A stretch of DNA of 64,000 bases from Paractinoplanes ovalisporus (GCF_016834655.1 NZ_JAENHP010000006.1:372001-436000); one strand, 5' to 3'. Positions 44,918 through 56,122 are shown, numbered from the stretch's first letter. Numbers and translations: made by a program. The notes: generated by a model from the letters alone, not told the origin.

Positions 44918-45481
44918 GTGACCACACCGATGCGGGTGCCGCCGTCCGAGCCCGAGCGGGAACACGCCGCCGAGCTGCTGCAGAAGGCGTGCGGAGACGG
45001 GCGCTTGACGCTCGAGCAGTTCAGCATGCGGGTCGGCCTGGTCTGGGCCGCCGAGAACACGGATGAGCTGGCCCGGGCCACCGAGGGGCTGGGTCAGACG
45101 CCGATCGTCGGGTCGGCCAGCACGGTCGACAAGGTCGTCACCGTCTTCAGCGAGAACAAGCGCCGGGGCCGCTGGCGCCTGCGCGAGTCGCGGCTCAAGG
45201 TGTTCACCCTGTTCGGGTCGACCGAGCTCGACCTGCGCGAGGTGCTGACCGACCAGGACGTCATCGAGATCGCCGGCACCTGCACGTTCGGCGAGCTCAA
45301 GGTGATCGTCCCCGAGGGCGTCGAGGTCGACCTGACCGGCACGGTCGCCTTCTCGTCGCGCAACATGCACCTGGCCGCCGTGCCCCGGGTGGCCGGCACC
45401 CCCGAGGTCCGCGTCCACATCACGACGTGGTTCAGCAACGTCGAGGTCGTCTCCCGGCCCTACACGCTGCCCAAGGCCTGA
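44918..45481 (+). CDS. DUF1707 plus LiaF-like C-terminal domain protein
   Basis: A 187-residue cytosolic protein. The DUF1707 N-terminus (REHAAELLQKACGDGRLTL, residues ~13-60) is joined to a beta-rich LiaF/DUF2154-like domain (VFTLFGSTELDLREVL, CTFGELKVIVPEGVEVDL). TAGGAT (44905-44910) lies seven bases before GTG 44918, so it is probably leaderless. LiaF-type domains act in envelope stress sensing; a role here is only suggested. Confidence 0.82.
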   Translation: MTTPMRVPPSEPEREHAAELLQKACGDGRLTLEQFSMRVGLVWAAENTDELARATEGLGQTPIVGSASTVDKVVTVFSENKRRGRWRLRESRLKVFTLFGSTELDLREVLTDQDVIEIAGTCTFGELKVIVPEGVEVDLTGTVAFSSRNMHLAAVPRVAGTPEVRVHITTWFSNVEVVSRPYTLPKA

Positions 45482-45493
45482 CGCCCGAGCCAT

Positions 45494-46225
45494 CTAGCCG
45501 ATCTCGACCCACACGTCGTCGAGGATGCCCTGGAACTGGTCGTTGTCGGCGAACGAACCCTTGCCACCGATGCTGAACGGGATGTGGTTGCTGACCGACA
45601 GGTCGGCCGGCAGCGTCGCGCGGCCGCGGACCACGTCGTCGACCAGGATGCTCAGGCGGCTGCCGCTGCGACGGCATTCCAGCGTGTGCCAGCGGTCGTC
45701 GGCCACCCCCACACCGCTGATCGCGGCGTGGATGACCGTCCGGCGGTCGTCGACCAGCACACAACTGGGCCGCCCGGCCAGGCCGTCGATCTGCAGCTTG
45801 TACTGGCTGCCCCGGATGGAATAGCCCTTCTGCATCACGTTCTCGCCCTTGGTCGTCTGGTCGGCGGCCAGACGCACCGACGCGCCGTAGCGGATCGGCC
45901 GCTTGCCCGGGTTGAGTTCAGCCGTCGTGGGCGCGCGCAGGGCGATCCGCGGGCAGGGCTCGTCGTGGCAGGGCGTGGGGAAGACGAGGGCCTTCCCGCC
46001 GTTGCGGGCCACCGTGGCGTAGGCCCCGCCGTTGCGGCTCACCGGGCTGAGGTCGTGGCCGTGCCCGGTGACGTCGGCCAGCAGCGACGGCCCGTCGAAG
46101 GTGTAGCGGACGGTGAACGTGCTCGCGTCCGAAGGCACCGTCGCCGCCCCGGCCGAATTCGTCACTCCGGCCACCAGCAGCAGGATCAGGGCGCAGAGAA
46201 GGGAGCGTCGGGACACCCGGATCAC
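45494..46225 (-). CDS. Secreted LamG (concanavalin A-like) domain protein
   Basis: A 243-residue exported protein: signal peptide ~1-28 (LLCALILLLVAGVTNSAGAA) and one LamG/jelly-roll domain (TFDGPSLLADVTGHGHDL, HTLECRRSGSRLSILVDDVV). GTG 46225 overlaps the stop of the beta-propeller gene (GTGA), so the two secreted proteins are made together. Likely binds carbohydrate or a cell-surface partner. Confidence 0.8.
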   Translation of the reverse strand: MIRVSRRSLLCALILLLVAGVTNSAGAATVPSDASTFTVRYTFDGPSLLADVTGHGHDLSPVSRNGGAYATVARNGGKALVFPTPCHDEPCPRIALRAPTTAELNPGKRPIRYGASVRLAADQTTKGENVMQKGYSIRGSQYKLQIDGLAGRPSCVLVDDRRTVIHAAISGVGVADDRWHTLECRRSGSRLSILVDDVVRGRATLPADLSVSNHIPFSIGGKGSFADNDQFQGILDDVWVEIG

Positions 46226-47346
46226 CCGAACGACGCGTAGCGCCTCTGGGCCTGCCCGCCGATCGTGGTGAAGTCGCCGCCCGCGGCCACCGTGCCCCGG
46301 TCCGGGTCCACCGCCAGCGTGCGGACGCCGACCACGCCGTTCGCCTGGGGCGCCCAGCGCGAGAGCGAGCCGTCGCGCTCCACCGCGGCCAGCTTGACCC
46401 GCCGCACCGACCCGGCGTCGCACTCGCCGTTGTCCGCGTCGTCGCCGTTCGCGCAGGCCCGGTCGAAGTGCCCGCCCACATAGGCGACGCCGTCGAGCAC
46501 CGCGACGGCCTGGGCGTCACCGTCGAAGACCCGCGTCCACCGGTTCCGCCCGGCCGACGTGAACGCCATCGCCCGGCCGCCCGCCCCGCCCATCGCGGCG
46601 TAGACCCCCGAACCGTCCACGGCGAGGGCGTGCACGACGGCCGGCGCCGAGGCCCGGAAGCCCCGGTCGGCGTCGCCGCTGCCGTCGCCGCGCACCGCGA
46701 CGAGGTGACGGCGGAAGGCGCCGCCCAGATAGACGCGTTGCCCGCGCACGGCGAGGGCGTTGACGACCCCATCGGCCCAGGGCGTCCAGTCGTCGTCGAG
46801 CCGGTCACCGGCCAGCGAGAACGCGGCCACGTGCCCCCGGTCGTCGCCGTCGACCCCGGTGATCGTGCCCGCCGCGTACAGGCGGCCGTTGCCGACGGCG
46901 AGCGCGCGCACGCTGCCGTCGATGCTGTGGTCGAACGAGGCGACCCCGCCGTCCCCAGCGTCGATCCGGGCGATCGCCTCGCGGTCCTCGCCGTTCACCT
47001 CGTCGAAGTCCCCACCCACGTAGACATAGCCGGGCACGACGGCCAGGGCCCGTACGGTGTCGTCGGCCGAAGGCGCCCAGTCGAGCAGTTCGCCGGTGCG
47101 TCCCGAGAAGGCGGCGATCCGGTTGCGGGTCACGGTCCGGCCCTCGATCGTCATGCGGGTGAAGGAGCCGCCGACATAGACGGTGTCCCCCCGGTAGGCG
47201 ATCGCGTAGACCGAGCCGTTGAACGAGGGCGCCGACCGGGCCGCACTCGCGCCGACCACCGCGAGGGCCGGCTGCCCGGAGGCGCACACCGCGAGGGCCG
47301 CAACCCCGGCCACCACCGCGCGCCGTACATGCTGAGAGATACGCAC
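46222..47346 (-). CDS. Secreted beta-propeller repeat protein
   Basis: A 374-residue exported protein. The signal peptide ends near ALA-VVG (residue ~29). Repeating blades VYVGGSF, VYVGGDF, VYLGGAF, AYVGGHF, each followed by a Ser/Thr/Asp-rich turn, make six or seven blades of the DUF5122-like type. Translationally coupled to the LamG protein. No catalytic motif was seen; surface adhesion or polymer binding is plausible. Confidence 0.85.
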   Translation of the reverse strand: MRISQHVRRAVVAGVAALAVCASGQPALAVVGASAARSAPSFNGSVYAIAYRGDTVYVGGSFTRMTIEGRTVTRNRIAAFSGRTGELLDWAPSADDTVRALAVVPGYVYVGGDFDEVNGEDREAIARIDAGDGGVASFDHSIDGSVRALAVGNGRLYAAGTITGVDGDDRGHVAAFSLAGDRLDDDWTPWADGVVNALAVRGQRVYLGGAFRRHLVAVRGDGSGDADRGFRASAPAVVHALAVDGSGVYAAMGGAGGRAMAFTSAGRNRWTRVFDGDAQAVAVLDGVAYVGGHFDRACANGDDADNGECDAGSVRRVKLAAVERDGSLSRWAPQANGVVGVRTLAVDPDRGTVAAGGDFTTIGGQAQRRYASFG

Positions 47347-47388
47347 GCCGTGTCAACGCGCCACGCACGGAAAGGTCGCGACGGCGGA

Positions 47389-47455
47389 TAGGATCATTGT
47401 CGGGTGTGCCGGGAAGTCTGGTCGGCGATCGCTTCGCCGACCCCTGGAGACGCCC
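47389..47455 (+). promoter_or_regulatory. Promoter and compact structured leader of nhaA (possible ion riboswitch)
   Basis: -10 TAGGAT (47389-47394) predicts a start near 47401. The ~55-nt leader begins CGGGTGTGCCGGGAAGTCTG and holds a perfect 9-bp hairpin, GGTCGGCGA (47420-47428) and TCGCCGACC (47434-47442), directly before the SD CTGGAGA. GCCG near 47408 could also pair with CGGC in the hairpin. It resembles nhaA-type (Li+/Na+) riboswitch leaders in size and position; the class is not confirmed. Confidence 0.5.
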
Positions 47456-48610
47456 GTGCCCACCCCCGCGCGCCTGCTCGCTGCCCTGCGCACCGAGACC
47501 ACCGCCGGCTTCCTGCTGCTCGGCGCGGCCGTCACCGGGCTGATCCTGGCCAATTCGCCCTGGTCGGATGCCTATCACCGGCTGGCCGGGGCCGATCTGG
47601 GGCTGACCGTCTCGCAGTGGGCCTCGGACGGGCTGCTGGCCGTCTTCTTCTTCGTGGCCGGGCTGGAACTCAAGCGCGAGTTCGTCGCCGGTGACCTCCG
47701 CGATCCGCGCCGGGCCACGCTGCCGATGGCGGCCGCGGTCGGCGGCATGATCGTGCCGGCCCTGCTCTACACCGCGATCGTCCTGGTCGCCGGGGGTGAC
47801 GGCCTGAGCGGCTGGGCGGTGCCGGTCGCCACCGACATCGCGTTCGCCCTGGCCGTGCTCGGCGTGATCGGCCGGAGTCTGCCGCCCGGCCTGCGCCTGT
47901 TCCTGCTCACCCTGGCCGTGGTCGACGACCTGCTGGCCATCGCCGTGATCGCGGTCTTCTACACCTCCTCCCTGCACCTCGTCCCGTTGCTGCTCACCGT
48001 CCTGCCGCTCGCCGCATTCGGGTTCGGAACCCAGCGGGGTGTCCGCGCGTGGTGGGCCCTGCTGCCCCTGGCCGCCGCCACCTGGGCGCTGATGCACGAG
48101 TCGGGGGTGCACGCCACGGTCGCCGGGGTGCTGCTGGCGTTCACCGTGCCGGTGCGCGGGCCCGCCCTGGCCGAGCGGTTCGAGCACTGGTGGCGGCCCG
48201 TCTCGGCCGGGATCGCGGTGCCGGTGTTCGCCTTCTTCGCGGCCGGGGTCACGGTCGGCGGCAGCTTCGGGACGGTGCTGGGCGACCCGGTCACGATCGG
48301 CATCGTGGTCGGGCTGGTGCTCGGCAAGACGATCGGCATCACCGGCGCCACCTGGCTGGTGCAGCGCTTCACCCGGGCCGAGCTGCCCCGCGACGTGGCC
48401 TGGCCCGACCTGCTGGGCCTGGCCATGCTGGGCGGGATCGGCTTCACCGTCTCGCTGCTGATCGGGGAGCTGGCCTTCGGCGCGGCCCCGGAACCGAAGG
48501 TCGGCGTGCTCGGCGGATCGCTGATCGCGGCGGTGAGCGCAACCGTGTTGCTCCGCGCCCGCGACCGGTACTACCGGAAATCTCAAGACGTCCAGGACGC
48601 CGTCGATTAA
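47456..48610 (+). CDS. nhaA: Na+/H+ antiporter NhaA
   Basis: A 384-residue NhaA: ~11-12 membrane segments, N-terminal [21 protein letters not shown] block, [10 protein letters not shown], and [11 protein letters not shown] with the paired aspartates of the ion site. The GTG start follows CTGGAGA. Exchanges two H+ for one Na+ (or Li+) at alkaline pH. Six bp upstream of the GGDEF-EAL gene. Confidence 0.95.
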   Translation: MPTPARLLAALRTETTAGFLLLGAAVTGLILANSPWSDAYHRLAGADLGLTVSQWASDGLLAVFFFVAGLELKREFVAGDLRDPRRATLPMAAAVGGMIVPALLYTAIVLVAGGDGLSGWAVPVATDIAFALAVLGVIGRSLPPGLRLFLLTLAVVDDLLAIAVIAVFYTSSLHLVPLLLTVLPLAAFGFGTQRGVRAWWALLPLAAATWALMHESGVHATVAGVLLAFTVPVRGPALAERFEHWWRPVSAGIAVPVFAFFAAGVTVGGSFGTVLGDPVTIGIVVGLVLGKTIGITGATWLVQRFTRAELPRDVAWPDLLGLAMLGGIGFTVSLLIGELAFGAAPEPKVGVLGGSLIAAVSATVLLRARDRYYRKSQDVQDAVD

Positions 48611-48616
48611 CTCGCC

Positions 48617-50569
48617 GTGTGGCGACGCGGGAAGACCAGGGCGGGTGTGCGGACAAGCGCGCGCCTGTTCGCCACGTACGCCGTAGCCAGTCTGGTCCCG
48701 ATCGGCGTGCTGGGCGCGGTGATGCTGCACGGCACCACCGAGGACGCCGCCCGCTGGGGCCAGGACCAGGGCCGGGCCCAGGCCGCGGTGATCGCCGAGA
48801 TGGCGGTCGCGCCCGCGCTCGACGAGGCCGACCTGAGCAGGGGCCTCACCACCGAGCAGCGGTTCCGGCTGCAACGGGCCACCGACCTGGCCATCTACAA
48901 CGACTCGGTGCTGCGCCTGCGGGTCCGCGGCTTCAACGGCCAGGTGGTCTTCTCCGACGACGGCTCGACCGCCGGCGGCGTGTCGATCAACGACCCGGCG
49001 TTCCGCTCGGCGTCGGCCGGGCACACCGAGGTCACCCTGCTGGCCGCCCCCGAGACGCCCGGCGGGCAGGTCATCCGGGTGCTGCAGCCGATCGTGGCCA
49101 GCGCCAGCGGTGAGGCCCAGGGCGTGCTCGAGCTCTACCTTCCGTACGCGCAGATCGCGGCCCGCCTGCACGAGCAGACCACCGTCACGTACTGGCGGCT
49201 CGGTCTCGGTCTGGGCGCGCTCTATCTGGTGCTCGGCCTGATCTCGTGGTCGACCACCCGTTCACTGCGCCGCTACGCCCAGCGCCAGGCCCACGAGGCC
49301 CTGCACGACGCGCTGACCGGCCTGCCCAACCGGGCCGCCTTCCACGAGCGGGCCCGCGAGGCCGTGGCCCAGGACGGCGAACCGGGGGCGGTCGTGCTCG
49401 TCGACCTCGACCGGTTCAAGGAGGTCAACGACACCCTCGGCCACCACGCGGGCGACGAGCTGCTGGCGGTCGTGGCCGACCGGCTGCGCTCCGGGCTGCG
49501 TCCGGCCGACACGCTGGCCCGGCTCGGCGGTGACGAGTTCGCGCTGATCCTGCCCCGCAGCGATGCCGCCGCCGTTCGCGGCCTGCTCGACGAGCTCAGC
49601 GCCGACCTGGCCCGCGAGGTGGTGCTGGACGGCGTGCCGGTCAGCGTCGAGGCCAGTTTCGGTGTCGCGCTCTATCCCGAGCACGGCCACGAGGTCGAGG
49701 AGCTGCTGCGCCGGGCCGACGCCGCGATGTACCACGGCAAGCGCGGCTCGTCCGACATCGTCGTCTACGCCGGCGAGAACATGGCCCACCCCACCCAGTG
49801 GCTGGTCGTGCAGGCCGAGCTGCGGCACGCGCTGACCCGCGACGAGCTGGTCCTGCACTACCAGCCCAAGGTCGACCTGCGCTCGGGCGAGATCGTCGCG
49901 GTCGAGGCGCTGGTGCGCTGGCAGCACCCGCAGCGCGGCCTGCTGCCGCCCTCGGAGTTCCTGCCCGCCGTCGAGCAGTCCGGGCTGATCGAGCCGCTGA
50001 CCGCGTGGGTTCTGCGCCGCGCCCTGGCCGACCAGGCCATGTGGACGGCGACCGGCCGGTCGTGGGCGGTGTCGGTGAACGTCTCGGCCCGCAATCTCGA
50101 GAAGCCCGGCTTCACCGACTTCGTCTCGGGCCTGCTGGCCGAGCACGGCACCGCGCCCCACCGGCTGCTGCTCGAGGTCACCGAGACCGCGCTGGCCGCC
50201 GACGCCCGCTGCGCGGCCCAGGCCGTGATCGACCTGACCGCCCGCGGCATCGGGATCTCGGTCGACGACTTCGGCACCGGCTACACCAGCATGTCGCAGC
50301 TGCGCGGCCTGCCGATCGCGGAGGTCAAGATCGACCGGACGTTCGTCCGGGACGTGCTCGACGCCCCGCCGAGCCAGGCCATCGTCCGCGCGGTCATCGC
50401 GCTCGCGCACGGCCTCGGCAGCCGCGTCACCGCCGAGGGGGTCGAGTCACCCGAGGTGGCCGGCTGGCTCGCGCAGGCGGGCTGCGACGAGGCCCAGGGT
50501 TACCTCTACTCGCGCCCGGTCCCGTGGCGCGAGGTCGGAACGTACGAGATCACCGGAGCTGCTCAGTGA
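48617..50569 (+). CDS. Membrane GGDEF-EAL protein (diguanylate cyclase / phosphodiesterase)
   Basis: A 650-residue c-di-GMP enzyme. Two hydrophobic segments (~15-38, ~190-212) flank an extracytoplasmic sensor region. The GGDEF domain (~230-390) has an intact GGDEF at 304-308 and an RPAD inhibitory I-site five residues before it. The EAL domain (~400-640) has EAL at 430-432 and DDFGTGYTS. Both activities look complete. Its stop overlaps the next gene (GTGA), a binding lipoprotein. Confidence 0.93.
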   Translation: MWRRGKTRAGVRTSARLFATYAVASLVPIGVLGAVMLHGTTEDAARWGQDQGRAQAAVIAEMAVAPALDEADLSRGLTTEQRFRLQRATDLAIYNDSVLRLRVRGFNGQVVFSDDGSTAGGVSINDPAFRSASAGHTEVTLLAAPETPGGQVIRVLQPIVASASGEAQGVLELYLPYAQIAARLHEQTTVTYWRLGLGLGALYLVLGLISWSTTRSLRRYAQRQAHEALHDALTGLPNRAAFHERAREAVAQDGEPGAVVLVDLDRFKEVNDTLGHHAGDELLAVVADRLRSGLRPADTLARLGGDEFALILPRSDAAAVRGLLDELSADLAREVVLDGVPVSVEASFGVALYPEHGHEVEELLRRADAAMYHGKRGSSDIVVYAGENMAHPTQWLVVQAELRHALTRDELVLHYQPKVDLRSGEIVAVEALVRWQHPQRGLLPPSEFLPAVEQSGLIEPLTAWVLRRALADQAMWTATGRSWAVSVNVSARNLEKPGFTDFVSGLLAEHGTAPHRLLLEVTETALAADARCAAQAVIDLTARGIGISVDDFGTGYTSMSQLRGLPIAEVKIDRTFVRDVLDAPPSQAIVRAVIALAHGLGSRVTAEGVESPEVAGWLAQAGCDEAQGYLYSRPVPWREVGTYEITGAAQ

Positions 50570-51447
50570 AGCGTGCCCTGCTCGCCGTCGCCCTCGTCGC
50601 CGTCACCGCCGGATGCGCCGCCCCCGGGGCGACCGGCACCACGGCCACCGGTGACGCCGGCATCGCGGTCGACCAGACTCTGCACGCGAGCCTGCCGGAC
50701 GCCATCCGGGCCCGCGGGACGATCCGGTTCATGACCGACGCCAGTTACGCGCCGATGGAGCAGTTCGCGGCCGACGGCCGTACGATCATCGGCTTCTCGC
50801 CCGACCTGGCCAGCGCGATCGGCTCGGTCCTGGGGGTCCGGGCCGAGATGGTGCAGGGCGACTTCCACACCGCGCTCGACGACATGGCCGCGGGTGAGTA
50901 CGACGGGGTGCTGTCGTCCATGAACGACACCCCCGAGCGGCGTAGGAAGGCCGACTTCGTCGACTACTTCTCGGCCGGCACGGCGATCATCGTGCAGCGT
51001 GGCAACCCCAAAGGCGTCACCGGATTCCGCGCCCTGTGCGGACTGGTGGTGGCGACCGAACGCGGCACCGTGCAGGCCGACCTGCTGAAGCGGTCGCAGC
51101 GCGCCTGCGGGGACAACCCGATGACGATCAAGCTCTACAAGACGAACGCGGACGCGCTGGTCGAACTGCGGACCGGGCGGGCCGGCGCGGTGCTCAACGA
51201 CTTCCCGCCCGCGGCCTACCTGGCCACGGACACCCGCACCAAGGCCTACTACCAGCTGGCGTCGACCACCCAGTATGAGCCGGGCCTGTTCGGCATCGCC
51301 TTCGCCAAGGGCGACCCGGCCCTGCGCGACGCCGTCCAGGCCGCCTTCGACCGGCTGGTCCGCACCGGGGTCTACACCGAACTGCTGCAGCGATGGGGCA
51401 TCAGCGACGGCGCGATCGCCAGCGGCACGGCCTACACCGATTCCTAG
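50566..51447 (+). CDS. Amino-acid-type solute-binding lipoprotein (SBP family 3)
   Basis: A 293-residue lipoprotein (lipobox TAGC, Cys 17), then a PBP2 fold of the polar amino acid type ([46 protein letters not shown]). GTG 50566 overlaps the GGDEF-EAL stop, and no permease or ATPase follows. The best reading is a sensor partner delivering a ligand signal to the c-di-GMP enzyme. Confidence 0.88.
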   Translation: MKRALLAVALVAVTAGCAAPGATGTTATGDAGIAVDQTLHASLPDAIRARGTIRFMTDASYAPMEQFAADGRTIIGFSPDLASAIGSVLGVRAEMVQGDFHTALDDMAAGEYDGVLSSMNDTPERRRKADFVDYFSAGTAIIVQRGNPKGVTGFRALCGLVVATERGTVQADLLKRSQRACGDNPMTIKLYKTNADALVELRTGRAGAVLNDFPPAAYLATDTRTKAYYQLASTTQYEPGLFGIAFAKGDPALRDAVQAAFDRLVRTGVYTELLQRWGISDGAIASGTAYTDS

Positions 51448-51493
51448 AATCGTTTATTGTTCGGTCGTCATCAATATTGACAGGGGCTGAGCA

Positions 51494-54400
51494 ATGACGG
51501 TCTGGCGCGGCAACTCGCGCGGCATCCTGGCCACGGTCGCCGCGGCGGCACTCATCGGGGCCGGAGCCGCGATCGCCGTGTCCGGCCCGTCCGGGTCCAC
51601 CGGCACGCTGACCGTGGCCCGGGGCGGCCCCGCGACCCCCGAGTCGAGCTCCCCTCCGGTCGAGGCCGGGCGGTCCACCCCGCCCGCCGCCAAGCCCGCC
51701 TTCGTCGCGGCCGCCCGCGCGGCGGTCACCGGCCACAAGACCGCCGTCCGCGCCGGCAACGGCGAGAAATACCAGGCCAAAGACGTGGTGGTCGACGCCG
51801 ACGGCGGCCGGCACGTGCGGTTCGAGCGCACCTGGAAGGGCCTCGACGTGCTCGGCGGCGACTTCGTCGTGCACACCACCGGCTCGGGCTCGTTCACCGG
51901 CGCCACCGTCGCGCAGACGTCCGCGATCGAGGTCGGGCGCGAGCCCGAGGTCACCCGTGGCGCCGCCGTCGCCGCGGCCCAGCGGGAGCACAGCGGCCGG
52001 GCCGAGGCGCGGCTGGTCGTCGACGCCTCCGCGGGCGAGCCCGTCCTGGCCTGGGAGGTCACCGTGGCCGGGCGGCACGTGGTCGTGGTCGACGCGACGA
52101 CGGCGGCCGTGCGGCGCAGCTGGTCGCTGGTGAAGACGGCCGACGAGGGCACCGGGCACGGCGTGCACACCGGCGACGTCAAGCTGGCCACGACGCGTAC
52201 GGGGGAAGGCGCCTTTGAACTGACCGACGCGGGCCGGGGCGGCGGCACCACCCGGGACGCGCTGAACAACACCGCCGCGCCCACGCGGAACAACTCGAAG
52301 GCGTTCACCGACGCCGACGACGTGTGGGGCAACGGCTCGATGACCGACCGGGCCTCGGCCGCCGTCGACGTGCACTACGGCATGGCCCGCACCTGGGACT
52401 ACTTCGACACCACGTTCGGCCGGTCCGGCATGGGCGGCGACGGCAAGGGCGTCACCGCCTACGTCCACCACGACGTCAACGACGCCAACGCGGCCTGGGG
52501 CGACTCGTGCCGCTGCATGTACTTCGGCGACGGGTTCAACGGGGCCACGCCGTGGACGTCGCTCGACATCGTCGCCCACGAATGGGCCCACGGGTTCAAC
52601 CTGCGCACCGCCGACCTCGACTACACCGGCGAGGCGGGCGGGCTCAACGAGGCCAGCAGCGACATCTTCGGCACGCTGGTCGAGTTCGCCGTGAACAGCC
52701 CGGCCGACCCGCCCGACTACCTGGTCGCCGAGAAGGTCGAGACCGACCCGCTGCGTTACATGGACGATCCCCACCGCGACGGCGTCTCGCCGTCCTGCTG
52801 GAGCTCGTCGGTCAAGAACCTCGACGTCCACTACTCGTCCGGCATCGGCAACAAGTTCTTCTACAACCTGGCCGTCGGCAGCGGCACCACCCGGTGGGGC
52901 ACGAGCACCCCGTGCGGCACCGCAGGCCCGGTCACCGGCATCGGCAACGAGGCCGCGGCCCAGATCTGGTACCGCGCGATGACCGCCTACATGGTCTCCA
53001 ACACCAACTACTCGGGGGCGCGCAAGGCGACCCTGCAGGCGGCCACCGACCTCTACGGTGCGGCGAGCGCCGAGCGGGCCGCGGTGCAGGCGGCCTGGCT
53101 CGCGGTCGGTGTCACCGGTTCCGACCCGGTGCCGGTCGAGCCGGTCAAACCGGTCGTCGAGCCGTACAAGCTGCCCGACACCCTGGTCGGTCAGCCGGTC
53201 GAGTTCCAGATGACCGGGCACGACCCGCAGCGGCAGCCGATCACCTGGTACCCGATCTTCCTGCCGACCGGTCTGGCCATCTCCCCGAGCGGCCTGATCA
53301 CCGGGACCCCGACCGAGAAGAAGCAGTGGGTCGTCTCCATCGGCGCGCGGGACCCCGACGGCAACCTCAACAGCGCCGGCGCCTACTGGTTCATCAAGGG
53401 CCCGCCGGTGCTGGTGGCTCCGCCCGCCGACGGCGAGTTCCACGTCGGCGAGCCGGCCTCGGCCTCGGTGACCTTCGACGACGGCGCCGACGCCACTCTG
53501 GACACCCTGAACCCGATGAAGGTCGAGGTGACCGGTCTGCCCGAGGGTCTGACCGCCGCCACCGGCCCGGTCACCGACAACAAGATCACCGCGACCGTGA
53601 CCGGCACGCCCACGAAGGCGGGCACCGGGACGGCGGTATACACGGTGACCGACGCCGACGGCGGCACGGCGACCGCCTCCCAGCCGTGGACCGTGGGCCC
53701 GCGGCTGCGGCCCACCGCGCCCGAGGGCGTCACGGTCACCGCCGGCGCCGGAACCGCCCTGATCAAGTGGGACGCCCCGCCGGCCGACGGCCCCGAGATC
53801 ACCGGCTACGTCGTGCGGTCGCAGCCCGGTGGCGAGCAGACCCTGCCCGCCACGGCCCGCTCGGTGACTCTGACCGGCCTGAACACCACACAGGCGTACA
53901 CGTTCGGCGTCAAGGCGACGAGCGGCGGTGGTGACAGCACCGAGAAGCAGGTGCGGGTGGATCCGACCGCCCTGACGATCGCGCCGGCCTCGCTGATCGC
54001 CGGTTACACCAACCCGGTCACCCTGACCGGCTCGGTGATCCGCGACGGCGACGGTCCGGTCGGCGGCGCCCAGGTGCATCTGGAACAGCAGACGGCGGGC
54101 ACCACGACGTGGACCCGGGTGACCACGGTCAAGACCGGCGCCGCCGGCAACTGGAGCCACGTGGTCAACCCGGCCGTGACCACCTCCTACCGCGTGGTCT
54201 TCCCGGCCGGGGCGAGCGACATGTGGCCGGCCACCTCGCCGGTCGCCGCCATCACGGTCCGCTACGCGGTGACGGTCACCCCGTCCACCACATCGACCAC
54301 GGCGACCCGGCCGGTCACCTTCACCGGCACGATCCGCCCGGCCACACCGGGCGTGATCGCCAGCCTCCAGCGCTACACCGACGGCGAGTGGGTGACCATC

Positions 54401-54544
54401 CAGAGCACGCCGGCCACCACCAGCGGGTCCTATTCGATCTCCCGGGCGTTCGCGCGGGGAACATGGAACCTGCGGGTCGTGGCCAGTGGCGGCGGCACCA
54501 ACGCGTACGGCTTCACCTCAGCCGTCCGCCTCACCGTGAGCTGA
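51494..54544 (+). CDS. Secreted M4-family (thermolysin-like) metalloprotease with C-terminal Ig/Fn-like domains
   Basis: A 1016-residue exported protease. Order: hydrophobic N-terminus (1-32), FTP/PepSY propeptide (~50-200), M4 catalytic domain (~210-540) with zinc site HEWAH near residue 362 and the downstream Glu in GLNEASSD. Putative Ig-like (He_PIG type) modules follow (~560-740), an Fn3-like module (~745-830: ITGYVVRSQPGGEQ) and two beta modules to the end. Such tails usually anchor or bind substrate. It ends base-to-base with the convergent exporter gene. Confidence 0.92.
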   Translation: MTVWRGNSRGILATVAAAALIGAGAAIAVSGPSGSTGTLTVARGGPATPESSSPPVEAGRSTPPAAKPAFVAAARAAVTGHKTAVRAGNGEKYQAKDVVVDADGGRHVRFERTWKGLDVLGGDFVVHTTGSGSFTGATVAQTSAIEVGREPEVTRGAAVAAAQREHSGRAEARLVVDASAGEPVLAWEVTVAGRHVVVVDATTAAVRRSWSLVKTADEGTGHGVHTGDVKLATTRTGEGAFELTDAGRGGGTTRDALNNTAAPTRNNSKAFTDADDVWGNGSMTDRASAAVDVHYGMARTWDYFDTTFGRSGMGGDGKGVTAYVHHDVNDANAAWGDSCRCMYFGDGFNGATPWTSLDIVAHEWAHGFNLRTADLDYTGEAGGLNEASSDIFGTLVEFAVNSPADPPDYLVAEKVETDPLRYMDDPHRDGVSPSCWSSSVKNLDVHYSSGIGNKFFYNLAVGSGTTRWGTSTPCGTAGPVTGIGNEAAAQIWYRAMTAYMVSNTNYSGARKATLQAATDLYGAASAERAAVQAAWLAVGVTGSDPVPVEPVKPVVEPYKLPDTLVGQPVEFQMTGHDPQRQPITWYPIFLPTGLAISPSGLITGTPTEKKQWVVSIGARDPDGNLNSAGAYWFIKGPPVLVAPPADGEFHVGEPASASVTFDDGADATLDTLNPMKVEVTGLPEGLTAATGPVTDNKITATVTGTPTKAGTGTAVYTVTDADGGTATASQPWTVGPRLRPTAPEGVTVTAGAGTALIKWDAPPADGPEITGYVVRSQPGGEQTLPATARSVTLTGLNTTQAYTFGVKATSGGGDSTEKQVRVDPTALTIAPASLIAGYTNPVTLTGSVIRDGDGPVGGAQVHLEQQTAGTTTWTRVTTVKTGAAGNWSHVVNPAVTTSYRVVFPAGASDMWPATSPVAAITVRYAVTVTPSTTSTTATRPVTFTGTIRPATPGVIASLQRYTDGEWVTIQSTPATTSGSYSISRAFARGTWNLRVVASGGGTNAYGFTSAVRLTVS

Positions 54545-56122
54545 TCACTCGGGGACGTTGCGGCGGCGCAGCCCGGTGACCCCCACCGCGGTCAGGGCCG
54601 CCGCCACGACCGTCAGCGACACCAGCGGCAGCGCCGACAGATCGCCGCCGGGCAGCTTCGGGACGTGGGTGAACGGCGAGATGTCAAGGAACCACTGGTC
54701 GAGCTGGAGGGTCTGGCCGACCAGCAGCACCAGCAGGCACATCGCCGGCGGCGCCCAGGCGACCGCGGACAGGCGTGGCACCAGCCCGAACGCCAGCACC
54801 GCGACGCCGGCCAGCACCCACACCGCGGGCAGCTGCACCAGCACCCCGCCGAGGATCTCGCCCAGGTCACCGTCCGGATAGGTCAGCGACGTGGCCAGAC
54901 CCTCGACCGCCAGCACCACGGCCGGCCCGAGCAGCGCGAAGAACAGGTTGGTGCCGGCCCAGGTGTAGCGGGACACCGAGGTGGTCAGCACCGCCTCGGT
55001 GTGGCCGGTCTGTTCCTCGTCCCGCATCCGCAGCGTGGTCTGCACGCCGTAACAGGCCGCGATCAGCCCGACGATGCTCGCGATGCCCGCGAAATAGCTG
55101 TCGACCAGCGCGTCCGAGCCGCCGAGCCGGGTGAAGACGTCGCTCAGCCCCTGGTTGCCGGCCGCGATGTCGAGCACGCTGGCGCCGACCCCGCCGAAGA
55201 TCAGACCGAGCAGGGCGAACCCGATGGTCCAGGCGACCAGCATCCCGCGGTGCAGGCGCCAGGCCAGCCCGAACGGCGAGCTCAGCCCGGCCGGCGCCGA
55301 GGCCGGGCCCAGGCGGGCCGGCAACTGCCCGACCCCGAGGTCGCGGCGGGACTGCAGCCGGCCCGCAACGGCCACCGTGACGACCGTGAACGCGAGCGCG
55401 AGCAATGCCGGCCACCAGTCGTTCACGCCGTACGGGAAGAGGTGTTGCACCCATCCGATCGGCGAGAGCCAGCTCATCCACCGCAGCGACCCGTCACCGA
55501 CGGCCGAGGTGTCACCGCCGACCCGCAGCACGAACGCCGCCGCGAGCACGGTCAGCGCGATCGACCGGGCACCGCGCGCACCGCTGGTGAGCTGGGCCGC
55601 GACCGCGCCCACCCCGGCGAACACGAACACGCTCAAGGTCATCTCGGCCCCGAAGGCCAGCGAACCCGCGGCCGGCAGGCCCTGGCCCACCATCGCCGCC
55701 GTCAGCACCACACCCATCAGCAGCCCGGCCGCGCACGTGGTGAGCACCGCCGCCGCCAGCTGGGCGTGCCGTCCGACCGCGGCCGCGCCGATCAGCTCGG
55801 TGCGGCCCGCCTCCTCGTCGGCGCGGGTGTGCCGGATGACCGTGAGCAGCGCGCACAACCCGGCCAGGACCGGCAGGAACCCCGCCCGCCAGGCCACCAG
55901 CTCACCCAGCGACGACCCGTGCAGCGGGCCGTAGAGCGTCACGAACCCGGTGTTGGTCGCGCTGAGGCGGGCGTAGTCGATGCGCTCGGCGTCGGTCGGG
56001 AACAGCCCCTCGAACGAGGCCACATATCCCGCCGGCACGAGCCCGAGCAGCACCGCCCACACCGGCATGATGATGCGGTCACGGCGCAGGATGAGACGGA
56101 CGAGCCGCCCGGCGCCGGTCAT
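54545..56122 (-). CDS. ABC-2 type exporter permease (two-half)
   Basis: A 525-residue membrane protein with ~12 hydrophobic segments in two similar halves, as in actinomycete antibiotic exporters. A cytosolic [10 protein letters not shown] motif near residue 100 in the first half has a counterpart [10 protein letters not shown] in the second. ATG 56122 overlaps the ATPase stop by four bases. Part of a TetR-regulated three-gene efflux operon. Confidence 0.9.
   Translation of the reverse strand: MTGAGRLVRLILRRDRIIMPVWAVLLGLVPAGYVASFEGLFPTDAERIDYARLSATNTGFVTLYGPLHGSSLGELVAWRAGFLPVLAGLCALLTVIRHTRADEEAGRTELIGAAAVGRHAQLAAAVLTTCAAGLLMGVVLTAAMVGQGLPAAGSLAFGAEMTLSVFVFAGVGAVAAQLTSGARGARSIALTVLAAAFVLRVGGDTSAVGDGSLRWMSWLSPIGWVQHLFPYGVNDWWPALLALAFTVVTVAVAGRLQSRRDLGVGQLPARLGPASAPAGLSSPFGLAWRLHRGMLVAWTIGFALLGLIFGGVGASVLDIAAGNQGLSDVFTRLGGSDALVDSYFAGIASIVGLIAACYGVQTTLRMRDEEQTGHTEAVLTTSVSRYTWAGTNLFFALLGPAVVLAVEGLATSLTYPDGDLGEILGGVLVQLPAVWVLAGVAVLAFGLVPRLSAVAWAPPAMCLLVLLVGQTLQLDQWFLDISPFTHVPKLPGGDLSALPLVSLTVVAAALTAVGVTGLRRRNVPE

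Noticed and set aside
46805-49171. 788-residue minus-strand open frame across nhaA and the propeller gene
   Set aside because: Its hydrophilic Gln/Gly/Arg-rich translation has no domain, and it opposes clear nhaA and GGDEF genes.
51401-54160. 919-residue open frame opposite the M4 protease
   Set aside because: Shadow frame of very biased composition; the protease motifs are on the plus strand.
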